A stretch of 5,670 bases of DNA from Gammaproteobacteria bacterium (lineage in GTDB: Bacteria; Pseudomonadota; Gammaproteobacteria; Pseudomonadales; Pseudohongiellaceae): NCBI GenBank assembly GCA_016762995.1, contig JAESUT010000098.1, forward strand, positions 1-5,670, read 5' to 3'. The notes beneath the pieces are model-generated. The model was not told where the DNA came from and ran no database searches. It saw nothing but the letters and a program-made list of their open reading frames with translations. Shown piece after piece: positions 1 to 5,670 of the stretch. The position numbers and the translations under genes were made by a program. Position 1 is the first letter of the stretch; every line of letters begins with the position of its first letter.

Positions 1-587
1 CCGGAGCTGGTAATTGACGTCTTCCACAACTGAGCAAGACGATCTTCGCTTTTATATATGTTGTAGTTATAAGCATTTATAATTATATGTCTAAGGTAAA
101 CAGTTTCGGCTTCGGTATATGTGCTGTACCCGGTTATACCGAATGAAGGGTTTACAGTAGACGTACTAATAGAGCTCGTGTTATTTCCTATCGTATTGGA
201 ATTTGTAGTGGTTGTTATTGACGAAATCCCAGTTTGACCCCAGTTAGGTTGAGTATATGTATACTCTCTTAATTCTGGATCACCGATACCGTAGGAGAGA
301 AAAATAGCGATGTCGGCTTTATTCTCAAAAGTTGCGGGTGTAAAGCCAAGAGATGAGAGTAGTGGTGACAAGTAATTTGAATATTCCTGAAACTGCAAAT
401 CATCAGGTGTGACGCCTACATTCCCTGAGAACAACAAATAAGTTCGACTAGACGCTGCCAGTGGCGACGAAGACGAAATGGAATCGATATTTACATTGAA
501 AAAGGCTGGTGGAGTACTTGTAGTACAATTTTGTAAGAGCAAAACAGCAGCTAGCATCAAACTGCAAAATAGTCGTTTGTCCCACAT
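1..587 (-). CDS. Putative lipoprotein, DUF4136-like (3' end outside window)
   Basis: An uninterrupted frame of 195 codons runs from ATG at 587 to the left edge; the C-terminus is missing. GGAG at 600-597 sits nine bases before the ATG and supports this start; a second in-frame Met is residue 11. Residues 1-20 form a lipoprotein-type signal peptide: Lys4-Arg5, a hydrophobic core (LMLAAVLLL), then Cys21 as the likely lipidated residue. The position before Cys is Asn, which departs from the usual Gly/Ala/Ser. The mature part has an acidic/Gln stretch (DDLQFQEY, 62-69), a hydrophobic strand leading to YGIGDP (99-104), WGQTG (116-120), a Ser/Thr/Asn-rich stretch (about 122-146) and a final Tyr-rich part with QLWKT (186-190). 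This layout resembles the DUF4136-type envelope lipoproteins of gammaproteobacteria, recalled from memory and not searched. Function is unknown. It is preceded by its own candidate promoter and is probably not co-transcribed with the tRNA. Confidence 0.8.
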   Translation of the reverse strand, partial: MWDKRLFCSLMLAAVLLLQNCTTSTPPAFFNVNIDSISSSSPLAASSRTYLLFSGNVGVTPDDLQFQEYSNYLSPLLSSLGFTPATFENKADIAIFLSYGIGDPELREYTYTQPNWGQTGISSITTTTNSNTIGNNTSSISTSTVNPSFGITGYSTYTEAETVYLRHIIINAYNYNIYKSEDRLAQLWKTSITSS

Positions 588-646
588 CCCGGAGCACTCC
601 CATTTAGTTGGTAAAATATGCTTTCGATTCTTATGCTGACACAGAG

Positions 647-673
647 ATTATGCCTCGTATGGAGTGACGTCAA
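647..673 (-). promoter_or_regulatory. Candidate sigma-70 promoter for the lipoprotein gene
   Basis: On the minus strand TTGACG (673-668, five of six matches to the -35 consensus) is followed 15 bases later by CATAAT (652-647, five of six to the -10). The spacer is shorter than the preferred 17, so the promoter may be weak or need an activator. Transcription would begin near 640, giving a leader of about 53 bases before the ATG at 587. Confidence 0.4.
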
Positions 674-683
674 CTTTGTGGTG

Positions 684-825
684 GTTAAACAAGGTGGTAG
701 TACGTGGTGACAAGTTAAACAATGATCAGCATGTCTTCGACATATGAGCCAATCAGTTGTACGTCAACATTACTGTTATGCAGCTGAAACCATTTAATTT
801 TCAGTGTGCTTTTCAGCGGTTTAAC
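684..825. repeat. Three GTTAAAC sites, two in one orientation and one inverted
   Basis: GTTAAACAA occurs at 684-692 and 714-722, exactly 30 bases apart, and the inverted heptamer GTTTAAC lies at 819-825. ACGTCAAC also occurs twice, at 667-674 (overlapping the candidate -35 of the lipoprotein gene) and 761-768. A short inverted repeat, GCTGAAA at 783-789 with TTTCAGC at 811-817, lies between. The 30-base spacing is close to three helical turns, which would suit an operator array, but short words in AT-rich DNA recur by chance. No gene is visible between 588 and 982 on either strand. Confidence 0.25.
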
Positions 826-900
826 CTGGATGGCAACCAAATTTCAACCTTAGGAATCTACTGATTTGATGCCGAAAAAAGTGTGCAACCACAAAATAGA

Positions 901-922
901 AGTGTGTAAGCAGTGTGTAAGC
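901..922. repeat. Two tandem copies of an 11-bp repeat
   Basis: The unit AGTGTGTAAGC occurs at 901-911 and again at 912-922, perfectly. A related word, GTGTGCAA, lies at 881-888. The repeats begin right after the T-tract of the tRNA terminator in the direction of transcription. Short direct repeats beside a tRNA 3' end can be arm-type integrase binding sites, but no integrase gene and no duplicated tRNA end is visible here. Confidence 0.6.
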
Positions 923-963
923 AAAAAAAATGCACTATCAGAACGTTATAATTCTGTAGCACA
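923..963 (-). terminator. Intrinsic terminator downstream of the tRNA
   Basis: Reading the minus strand from 963, TGTGCTACAGAA (963-952) pairs with TTCTG-A-TAGTGCA (943-931). This gives about 12 base pairs, including two G-U pairs, with a single bulged A (938) and a loop of 8 or fewer bases. Eight consecutive T follow directly (930-923). The hairpin starts 20 bases beyond the encoded CCA, a usual arrangement for ending a tRNA transcript. Confidence 0.8.
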
Positions 964-982
964 TTGATTTAAATAAAGAAAA

Positions 983-1059
983 TGGTGGGCCCACAGGGAC
1001 TCGAACCCCGGACAAACGGATTATGAGTCCGCTACTCTAACCAGCTGAGTTATAGGCCC
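983..1059 (-). tRNA. tRNA-Ile2, anticodon CAT (lysidine type)
   Basis: The 77-base gene folds into a complete cloverleaf and encodes its own CCA (985-983). The acceptor stem GGGCCTA pairs with TGGGCCC with one G-U pair. The anticodon stem GCGGA/TCCGT closes a loop CTCATAA (1027-1021) with CAT at 1025-1023. The T-stem CGGGG/CCCTG closes the loop TTCGAGT. CAT is shared by initiator Met, elongator Met and Ile2 tRNAs. The first acceptor pair is G-C, which argues against an initiator. The loop context ACTCATAAT and the place downstream of rpoD match ileX of E. coli and the corresponding Pseudomonas gene. As Ile2 it would need TilS to turn C34 into lysidine and read AUA codons. No good promoter is obvious upstream; a perfect TTGACA (1141-1136) lies within the palindrome but has only a weak -10. 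Confidence 0.93.
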
Positions 1060-1069
1060 TTTAATCTTC

Positions 1070-1174
1070 GCCTGAGGCTCGAATACTTCGTTGGGGACAA
1101 TTTTCTCCTCGGTCATGTACTTACGTACACTCCCTTGTCAAAAATCGTCCCCGCCTCGTCTTCGAGCTTCAGGC
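1070..1174. repeat. Long imperfect palindrome of about 105 bp
   Basis: The outer arms are GCCTGA (1070-1075) against TCAGGC (1169-1174) and GCTCGAA (1077-1083) against TTCGAGC (1161-1167). Further in, GGGGAC (1093-1098) pairs with GTCCCC (1147-1152), and ATTTT (1100-1104) with AAAAT (1141-1145). The centre is TGTAC-TTAC-GTACA (1116-1129). The symmetry axis shifts by half a base between outer and inner parts, so one single-base indel separates the arms. It is non-coding and lies between the SDR stop and the tRNA. Size and form suggest a REP-like intergenic repeat or a small non-autonomous mobile element (MITE), but no second copy occurs in this window. As RNA on either strand it would form a very long hairpin and could also separate SDR transcription from the tRNA. 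Confidence 0.75.
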
Positions 1175-1184
1175 ATTGCTCAAA

Positions 1185-1207
1185 CAATCCGTGAGTAAAA
1201 AGGATTG
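1185..1207 (-). other. Small stem-loop downstream of the SDR gene
   Basis: CAATCC (1185-1190) is the inverted complement of GGATTG (1202-1207), with an 11-base loop containing a T-run on the minus strand. It lies 54 bases past the SDR stop codon. Only three T follow on the minus strand, so it is at best a weak terminator or an mRNA 3'-end stabiliser. Confidence 0.35.
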
Positions 1208-1260
1208 CTGCGCTTCAAAAGGAACTGAATTCTACTTAATTGTGCGCCTGTTGGTAAGCC

Positions 1261-2001
1261 CTAAAAGCCTGCCGCGTTGGCTTTTTCTACTGCCTTGAAA
1301 TCGGCTTGCACGCTTGCTGCAAATTGCACGGCGAATGGATCTGGATAGATGTCCTCAGAGCCCTTGGCGATCTCTTCATAAACGTGGATCGCAACCGAAT
1401 CGGGTGAGGCCTTGTCCATGGGTATGTCTTTGGCCATGTCAGTGTCTACTGGGCCGGGGAATACGCCGGAGACCAGTGTGCCTTGTTCTGCGAGTTCTAC
1501 ACGTAGAGCTTGGGTCAGTGAGCGACCGGCGGCTTTCGATGCGGAATAACCTGGCGCGAAGGCAAAGCTGCTTAGGCTGGCAACCGAGAGAATATTCACG
1601 ATCGCGCCGCCGCCATTCGCCTTAAGGATCGGGGCGAAGGCAATGCACATCTTCATGATGCCGAAATAGTTTACATTCATCTCTATGCGCTTGGCTGACT
1701 CATCAGGGTTGCCGATGATCAGGCCACCGCCACCAATGCCTGCGTTGTTGATGAGCACTTCAACGTCGCCAGCGGCTGTCGCGGCCGCAGTCACTTGATC
1801 CTGATCTGTGACATCTAGCGTGAGAGGAATGATCTTGTCGCCGTATTTCTCGACGAGCTCTGCCAGTTTAGATTCGTCTCTTGCGGCTGCATAGACTTTC
1901 TTCGCGCCCATCTCTAGAGCTTGGATAGCGAAGCTCTTGCCTATGCCTCGATTGGAGCCAGAGACTAGAACGACTTTATCTTTGATTGAAACGCCTGGCA
2001 T
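1261..2001 (-). CDS. Short-chain dehydrogenase/reductase (SDR), classical type
   Basis: This is a 246-residue NAD(P)-dependent oxidoreductase of the classical SDR family, normally about 250 residues, predicted soluble and cytoplasmic. The cofactor-binding Rossmann motif is SGSNRGIG (14-21), with Ser in place of the usual leading Thr. Arg41 after the second strand hints at NADP(H). Asp63 lies in LDVTD, and NNAG is at 85-88. The catalytic set is complete: Asn111 (NYFG), Ser139, Tyr152 and Lys156 (YSASK). FPGPVDTDM follows at 181-189. The C-terminal substrate-binding part does not reveal the substrate. ATG at 2001 is preferred because AGGAG (2012-2008) lies six bases before it and the family fold begins a few residues later. 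An in-frame ATG at 2106 would add 35 residues, mostly encoded by a 10-bp tandem repeat and unlike any SDR N-terminus. The gene lies between rpoD and tRNA-Ile2 with no visible functional link to either. Confidence 0.92.
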   Translation of the reverse strand: MPGVSIKDKVVLVSGSNRGIGKSFAIQALEMGAKKVYAAARDESKLAELVEKYGDKIIPLTLDVTDQDQVTAAATAAGDVEVLINNAGIGGGGLIIGNPDESAKRIEMNVNYFGIMKMCIAFAPILKANGGGAIVNILSVASLSSFAFAPGYSASKAAGRSLTQALRVELAEQGTLVSGVFPGPVDTDMAKDIPMDKASPDSVAIHVYEEIAKGSEDIYPDPFAVQFAASVQADFKAVEKANAAGF

Positions 2002-2007
2002 GAAACT

Positions 2008-2012
2008 CTCCT
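2008..2012 (-). promoter_or_regulatory. Ribosome binding site that fixes the SDR start
   Basis: AGGAG on the minus strand stands six bases before ATG 2001. It is a one-base variant of the AGGAC that recurs in each upstream 10-bp repeat, so it looks like the end of the repeat array turned into a working Shine-Dalgarno sequence. No comparable site precedes the ATG at 2106. Confidence 0.75.
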
Positions 2013-2060
2013 GAACTGTCCTGAACTGTCCTGAACTGTCCTGAACTGTCCTGAACTGTC
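2011..2060. repeat. Five exact tandem copies of a 10-bp repeat in the SDR leader
   Basis: CTGAACTGTC is repeated five times without a mismatch at 2011-2060; a diverged sixth copy, TGAAACTCTC, follows at 2001-2010 and overlaps the SDR start codon. On the minus strand the unit reads GACAGTTCAG and carries AGGA-type Shine-Dalgarno-like words every ten bases. No frame through the array has a stop, so it also reads as a repeating ten-residue peptide if translated. Such perfect arrays are prone to copy-number change by slippage. Confidence 0.95.
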
Positions 2061-2079
2061 TGATAAATTCTGTTATGTG

Positions 2080-2106
2080 ATTAAAGCGGAATTCGAGAAG
2101 CTGCAA
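2080..2106 (-). promoter_or_regulatory. Weak candidate promoter for the SDR gene
   Basis: On the minus strand TTGCAG (2106-2101, four of six to the -35) is followed after 15 bases by TTTAAT (2085-2080, five of six to the -10). Transcription would start near 2073, upstream of the repeats and downstream of the ATG at 2106, which would exclude the longer protein. The spacer is short and other weak combinations exist nearby. Confidence 0.3.
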
Positions 2107-2123
2107 ATCTGAACAGAGTACTT

Positions 2124-2163
2124 CGGCATCGCCGCAATCTTTATGCGTTAAGCGGCGATGCCG
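2124..2163 (-). terminator. Perfect 12-bp hairpin after rpoD, no T-tract
   Basis: CGGCATCGCCGC (2124-2135) and GCGGCGATGCCG (2152-2163) are exact inverted complements around a 16-base loop. On the minus strand the stem begins 12 bases after the rpoD stop codon. It is very stable and GC-rich, but neither side is followed by a run of T, so it is not a textbook intrinsic terminator. It more likely protects the rpoD mRNA 3' end from exonucleases or acts together with Rho. Confidence 0.6.
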
Positions 2164-2175
2164 GGTTTCAAATCT

Positions 2176-4014
2176 CTACTCGTCGAGGAAGCTGCGAAGA
2201 TGATCCGAGCGAGTCGGGTGTCGAAGCTTGCGCAGAGCCTTCGCTTCTATCTGGCGTATGCGCTCGCGCGTTACATCGAATTGCTTGCCCACTTCTTCTA
2301 GAGTGTGGTCGGTATTCATGTCGATACCAAAGCGCATTCTCAGTACTTTTGCTTCTCTTGCGGTCAAGCTGCCTAGGACATCTTTCGTTGCTTCACGCAG
2401 GCCTTCATCGATTGATGAATCCACTGGCGAGTCAACGGTGGCATCTTCGATGAAATCACCTAGGTGTGAGTCTTCATCATCACCGATTGGTGTCTCCATG
2501 GAGATTGGCTCTTTCGCTATCTTCAGCACGCGGCGAACCTTGTCTTCCGACATTTCCATGCGTTCGCCCAACTCCTCTGGAGTCGGCTCGCGGCCTTTTT
2601 CGTGAACCATCTGACGCGAGATGCGGTTTAGCTTATTGATAGTCTCGATCATGTGAACGGGGATACGAATCGTTCGTGCTTGGTCGGCGATGGAGCGCGT
2701 GATTGCCTGTCGAATCCACCACGTAGCATAGGTTGAGAACTTGTAGCCGCGTCGGTATTCGAATTTGTCCACAGCCTTCATCAAGCCGATGTTGCCTTCC
2801 TGAATCAGATCCAGAAACTGCAGGCCGCGGTTCGTGTATTTCTTCGCGATGGAGATAACCAAGCGAAGGTTAGCCTCGACCATTTCTTTCTTCGCGCGCC
2901 GTGATTTTGCTTCGCCAATCGACATCTTGCGATTGATATCTTTGATCTCAGCGATTTGTAGGCCAGTCTCTTCTTCGATGAGGCGAATCTTCTTCTGAGC
3001 GCGCAATACTTCGGTCTTAACGTTAACTAATAATTCCGAATACGCTTCCTTTTCCTTGATGTGCTTGTCGATCCACTTAGGGTTTACTTCGCTGCCGGGA
3101 AAGCTGGCGATGAATGTTTTGCGTGGCATCTTTGCACTGCGAATAACCAGGCTCATGATAGTGCGCTCATGACGACGCAGACGGGTAAGCACAGCGCGAA
3201 CATGACTAAGCAATGGCTCGAATTGACGCGGCGTTAGCTTGAAGCTCTTGAACAGTTCGCCCAATTTTTCGAGCTCTTCTCTAGACTTTTCGTGAAGGCG
3301 TCCGCGCTTGGCAACAACTGTAGTAGCTAGCTCGTATTGCACGCGTAACTCGGTAAAGCGGATTCTGGCCTCTTCTGGGTCAGGGCCTACAGGTACTTCA
3401 TCCTCGTCCTCAATGCCAGCATCTTTCTTGTCTTGTTTTTCTTGAGCCGTCAGTTGGCTAGCCGCAGGAGGGCCAACAGGAATCGCTTCATCGCTGATGT
3501 CGAGATAACCGGTTATCAGTTCGTTAAGCCTTCTCTCTTCACTAGCAACCAGCGCGTACTCATTGAGTACATGTTCGACTGTGCCTGGGAAGTACGCCAT
3601 GGCGTTCATCAGTTCGCGCAGGCCTTCTTCGATGCGCTTGGCAATTACGATCTCACCCTCACGCGTGAGGAGTTCGACCGTGCCCATCTCGCGCATATAC
3701 ATGCGCACTGGGTCGGTAGTACGGCCGGCTTCGTTCTCAACCGCGGCGAGGGCTGCTGCAGCCTCGGCGGCGGCGACTTCGTCGGCGCCACTGTCGGTTT
3801 CTTCGGTGAGCAATAGCGCATCGGCATCGGGTGCAGTTTCAAACACCTTGATGCCCATGTCATTAATCATTTGGATTATGTCTTCAACCTGATCCGGGTC
3901 AGAGATAGATTCCGGAAGGTGGTCGTTGACCTCGGCATAGGTTAGATAACCCTGTTCCTTTCCTTTCGCGATTAATGCTTTAAGGCTGGATTGTGGTGCT
4001 ATTAAGTCGGCCAT
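2176..4014 (-). CDS. rpoD: RNA polymerase housekeeping sigma factor (sigma-70)
   Basis: This complete 612-residue primary sigma factor directs RNA polymerase core to -35/-10 promoters of growth genes. Region 1.1 occupies about residues 5-80 ([15 protein letters not shown], then INDMGI). Region 1.2 starts near 100 with [22 protein letters not shown] long acidic non-conserved region typical of gammaproteobacterial RpoD follows, to about 370. Region 2 spans about 380-450: [14 protein letters not shown], then [19 protein letters not shown] for core binding, then [15 protein letters not shown] for -10 recognition and melting. Region 3 starts with HMIETINKL. Region 4 (about 540-600) holds the -35-reading helix-turn-helix [18 protein letters not shown], with Arg583, Glu584 and Arg587 matching E. 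coli Arg584, Glu585 and Arg588. The end, LRSFLDE, is typical. ATG 4014 fits the family N-terminus, with a modest GAG-type ribosome site. It lies 159 bases downstream of dnaG with its own promoter, and read-through from dnaG is also likely. Confidence 0.98.
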   Translation of the reverse strand: MADLIAPQSSLKALIAKGKEQGYLTYAEVNDHLPESISDPDQVEDIIQMINDMGIKVFETAPDADALLLTEETDSGADEVAAAEAAAALAAVENEAGRTTDPVRMYMREMGTVELLTREGEIVIAKRIEEGLRELMNAMAYFPGTVEHVLNEYALVASEERRLNELITGYLDISDEAIPVGPPAASQLTAQEKQDKKDAGIEDEDEVPVGPDPEEARIRFTELRVQYELATTVVAKRGRLHEKSREELEKLGELFKSFKLTPRQFEPLLSHVRAVLTRLRRHERTIMSLVIRSAKMPRKTFIASFPGSEVNPKWIDKHIKEKEAYSELLVNVKTEVLRAQKKIRLIEEETGLQIAEIKDINRKMSIGEAKSRRAKKEMVEANLRLVISIAKKYTNRGLQFLDLIQEGNIGLMKAVDKFEYRRGYKFSTYATWWIRQAITRSIADQARTIRIPVHMIETINKLNRISRQMVHEKGREPTPEELGERMEMSEDKVRRVLKIAKEPISMETPIGDDEDSHLGDFIEDATVDSPVDSSIDEGLREATKDVLGSLTAREAKVLRMRFGIDMNTDHTLEEVGKQFDVTRERIRQIEAKALRKLRHPTRSDHLRSFLDE

Positions 4015-4072
4015 GAATTCTCGTTTCCCAGCAGCAGGTGCCAGGCAGTGGGTGAATAAAACTGAGCCGAGT

Positions 4073-4102
4073 ATTATATAGGTGTATAGCCCGACTTGTA
4101 TA
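4073..4102 (-). promoter_or_regulatory. rpoD promoter in the dnaG-rpoD spacer
   Basis: A perfect -10, TATAAT, lies on the minus strand at 4078-4073. An 18-base spacer separates it from a four-of-six -35, TATACA (4102-4097). The start point would be near 4066, leaving a leader of about 50 bases before ATG 4014. An internal supply for rpoD is expected from the E. coli rpsU-dnaG-rpoD operon, where rpoD has promoters of its own. A small hairpin, CGGC-GCCG, lies just upstream near 4113-4128. Confidence 0.6.
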
Positions 4103-4173
4103 TCGCTGAGGCGGCTAAATTATGCCGTGAACAGGCTTAAGTAGATGGGGGCAGTAGTGCGTTTTTCAAGCAT

Positions 4174-5670
4174 CTAGAGCGGAGGAGCCGGAGGCATGTC
4201 GCTATCACCGGGCAGATCGTCGCTTGGAAGAGGGGGCTTGGGCTTGGCGAGCTTCGAAAGGGCCTCTCGAAGCTTCTGGGATTCAAGCTTTTTAATGACA
4301 TCCGACAATATCTTGTCAAGAATTTGCAAAAACTCCTGTTCAAGCCCTTCTATGGGGGTAATGTTCTCGCTATTTAGTCGCGTTATTTGATTGCCGAAGG
4401 AGGATCCGCTGCAATAACCGAGCAGGGTAGGGGTGTCGGTATCGGGGTCGCGCTTTACCATGTCGATGAGAGATAGCAGCAATTGCCGGCCTTCGTCTCC
4501 CGCAGAGTGAAGCGGTGACAGGTCAGCAGTTATGGAAAGAACGACCTCTGGATTTTGCATTAATAACTCGATTGCCTTCACCGCAGCGGGCTTGCGGTAG
4601 ACGTTCAAGTTTGAGCTTGTGGGCTTTGGGCTAGAGCTCCAGGACTTCGACGGTTGATCAAAACCCGGCTCATAGGGCGCGGCTTCGGGCATGGATGCAG
4701 AATGGGCCGCCGAATGAGATGAGGCAGGTGACGGCGCAGTCGGGGCTGAACTGCCTCTAGGCTGCTTCGCATGGGAGTCTATTAGTTTGTCCAGCGATTC
4801 ACTGGCAACACCCAGCGTCTCGGAGAGTTTGTCTAACATGAGTTGGCCGTATATGCCCTTTGGAAATTTGGCGATCAAGGGCTTTGCAACATTGCTCAAT
4901 CTCGCCCTGCCTTCGATCGTCTTGATATCGAGTCCCTGGCACAGTTTATCGAAGAAGAATTGCTCCAGCGGTGTAGCCTTCTCGATCAGCATGCTGAACT
5001 CAGTCTCGCCGATCTTGCGGACCAATGTGTCGGGGTCCTCTCCCTCGGGAAGAAACAGAAATTTTACCTGCCTACCGTCTTGCATCTCCGACAGGCTTGC
5101 CTCTAAGGCGCGCCATGCGGCGGTTCTACCCGCGTTATCGCCATCGAAGCAGAACACAACCTCAGGCACTAAGCGGAAGAGTCTTGTCAGGTGCCGATCA
5201 CTTGTTGCTGTGCCTAATGTGGCAACCGAATTGCGAATGCCCATCTGCGCTAGGGCTATTACATCCATATAGCCTTCGACTATGAGGATGCGTTTCAGTT
5301 TGTTGGTCGCTTTCTTCGCCTCGAACAGACCATATAGCTCTGCACCTTTGTGAAAGACAGGAGTCTCTGGAGAGTTCAGGTACTTTGGTTTGTCATCGCC
5401 AAGAACCCGACCGCCGAAGGCGATAGTGCGCCCGCGGCTATCTCGAATAGGGAATATTATTCGATCACGAAATCGATCGTAGTAACGAGCCGCGACAGTG
5501 TTTTCGCCGCTCTGCGCTTTTCGGGCTTCTTTCTCGATAACCATGCCTGCCTTGAGCAATGTCTTTTGTTCATCGGCATCGTTAGAGACTGCTTTCAATA
5601 GGTTGTCCCAACCTGGCGGGGCATAGCCTATGCAGAAATCTCTAGCGATTTCGCCGCTCACGCCCCTAGC
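4174..5670 (-). CDS. dnaG: DNA primase (N-terminal part outside window)
   Basis: DnaG makes the RNA primers for the replication fork and works with the DnaB helicase. The frame is open to the right edge; 498 residues are visible, and the zinc-binding domain and first part of the polymerase domain lie outside. GTG at 5661 is an internal Val (RGVSGEIARDF), not a start. In fragment numbering, GYAPPGWDN is near 15-23, YDRFRDRIIFPIRD and FGGRVLG follow, and KYLNSPET is near 96-103. The TOPRIM metal site is intact: EGYMD (Glu132 at genome 5277-5275) and DGD (Asp176 and Asp178). EGEDPDTLVRK follows. A Ser/Pro/Ala-rich linker (about 300-355) leads to the C-terminal helicase-binding domain (KAIELLMQNPEV onward). 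The protein ends in a proline-rich acidic tail (KPKPPLPSDD to PPAPPL) where E. coli DnaG has a helix. The stop TAG is followed by a spacer with the rpoD promoter. Confidence 0.97.
   Translation of the reverse strand, partial: ARGVSGEIARDFCIGYAPPGWDNLLKAVSNDADEQKTLLKAGMVIEKEARKAQSGENTVAARYYDRFRDRIIFPIRDSRGRTIAFGGRVLGDDKPKYLNSPETPVFHKGAELYGLFEAKKATNKLKRILIVEGYMDVIALAQMGIRNSVATLGTATSDRHLTRLFRLVPEVVFCFDGDNAGRTAAWRALEASLSEMQDGRQVKFLFLPEGEDPDTLVRKIGETEFSMLIEKATPLEQFFFDKLCQGLDIKTIEGRARLSNVAKPLIAKFPKGIYGQLMLDKLSETLGVASESLDKLIDSHAKQPRGSSAPTAPSPASSHSAAHSASMPEAAPYEPGFDQPSKSWSSSPKPTSSNLNVYRKPAAVKAIELLMQNPEVVLSITADLSPLHSAGDEGRQLLLSLIDMVKRDPDTDTPTLLGYCSGSSFGNQITRLNSENITPIEGLEQEFLQILDKILSDVIKKLESQKLREALSKLAKPKPPLPSDDLPGDSDMPPAPPL

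Noticed and set aside
722..787. Plus-strand small open frame of 21 codons between the lipoprotein gene and tRNA
   Set aside because: It has no ribosome binding site and no recognisable features, and its length is expected by chance.
1116..1141. TTGACA in the palindrome as the tRNA promoter
   Set aside because: The -35 is perfect, but spacings of 16-18 bases give only poor -10 candidates (ACATGA, TACATG), so I did not call it as a promoter.
2011..2060. CRISPR-like array
   Set aside because: The repeats are 10 bp and directly adjacent with no spacers, so this is a simple tandem repeat.
2002..2106. N-terminal 35-residue extension of the SDR protein from ATG 2106
   Set aside because: The extension is mostly translated tandem repeat, has no ribosome binding site, and the SDR fold starts just after ATG 2001, which has AGGAG at six bases.
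2228..2605. Plus-strand open frame of 125 codons inside rpoD
   Set aside because: It is antisense to a fully conserved sigma-factor region, with Ser/Arg-rich shadow composition and no homology I recognise. The same applies to other plus-strand frames across rpoD, dnaG and the SDR gene.
4137..4343. Minus-strand frame of 68 codons overlapping the dnaG 3' end
   Set aside because: It overlaps dnaG in another frame, has a composition expected of a shadow, and does not resemble a primase C-terminus, so it does not indicate a frameshift.
5659..5661. GTG as the start codon of dnaG
   Set aside because: The frame stays open upstream (Ala-Arg-Gly) and the residues match the middle of DnaG, so this is an internal Val in a gene cut by the window edge.

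Overview
The window comes from the chromosome of a gammaproteobacterium. Every clear gene lies on the minus strand, so transcription runs from high to low coordinates. The placement rests on three things: primase (dnaG) directly followed by the housekeeping sigma factor (rpoD), a 612-residue RpoD very close in length and layout to the E. coli protein (613), and an isoleucine-2 tRNA (anticodon CAT) downstream of rpoD, as in E. coli and Pseudomonas. I cannot name the genus; base composition is moderate in the core genes and more AT-rich towards the left end.

Layout, in the direction of transcription. (1) 5670-4174: dnaG, running in from outside the window and missing its N-terminal zinc-binding part. 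(2) 4173-4015: a dnaG-rpoD spacer holding a rpoD promoter with a perfect TATAAT. (3) 4014-2176: complete rpoD. (4) 2175-2002: a perfect 12-bp hairpin just after rpoD, then a leader with five exact copies of a 10-bp repeat. (5) 2001-1261: a classical short-chain dehydrogenase/reductase (SDR) whose likely start is the ATG just after the repeats, not the upstream ATG that would translate through them. (6) 1260-1060: a non-coding stretch dominated by an imperfect palindrome of about 105 bp. (7) 1059-983: tRNA-Ile2 with encoded CCA, followed by a strong intrinsic terminator. (8) 922-588: AT-rich non-coding DNA with short direct repeats and a candidate promoter. (9) 587-1: an N-terminal lipoprotein fragment that leaves the window at the left edge.

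DnaG and RpoD belong to the macromolecular-synthesis block (primers for replication, housekeeping promoter recognition). The SDR and the lipoprotein have no visible functional link to it and look like lineage-specific neighbours. I see no convincing new defence or mobile system. The most unusual items are the 10-bp tandem repeat in the SDR leader, the long palindrome before the tRNA, and the proline-rich end of DnaG.
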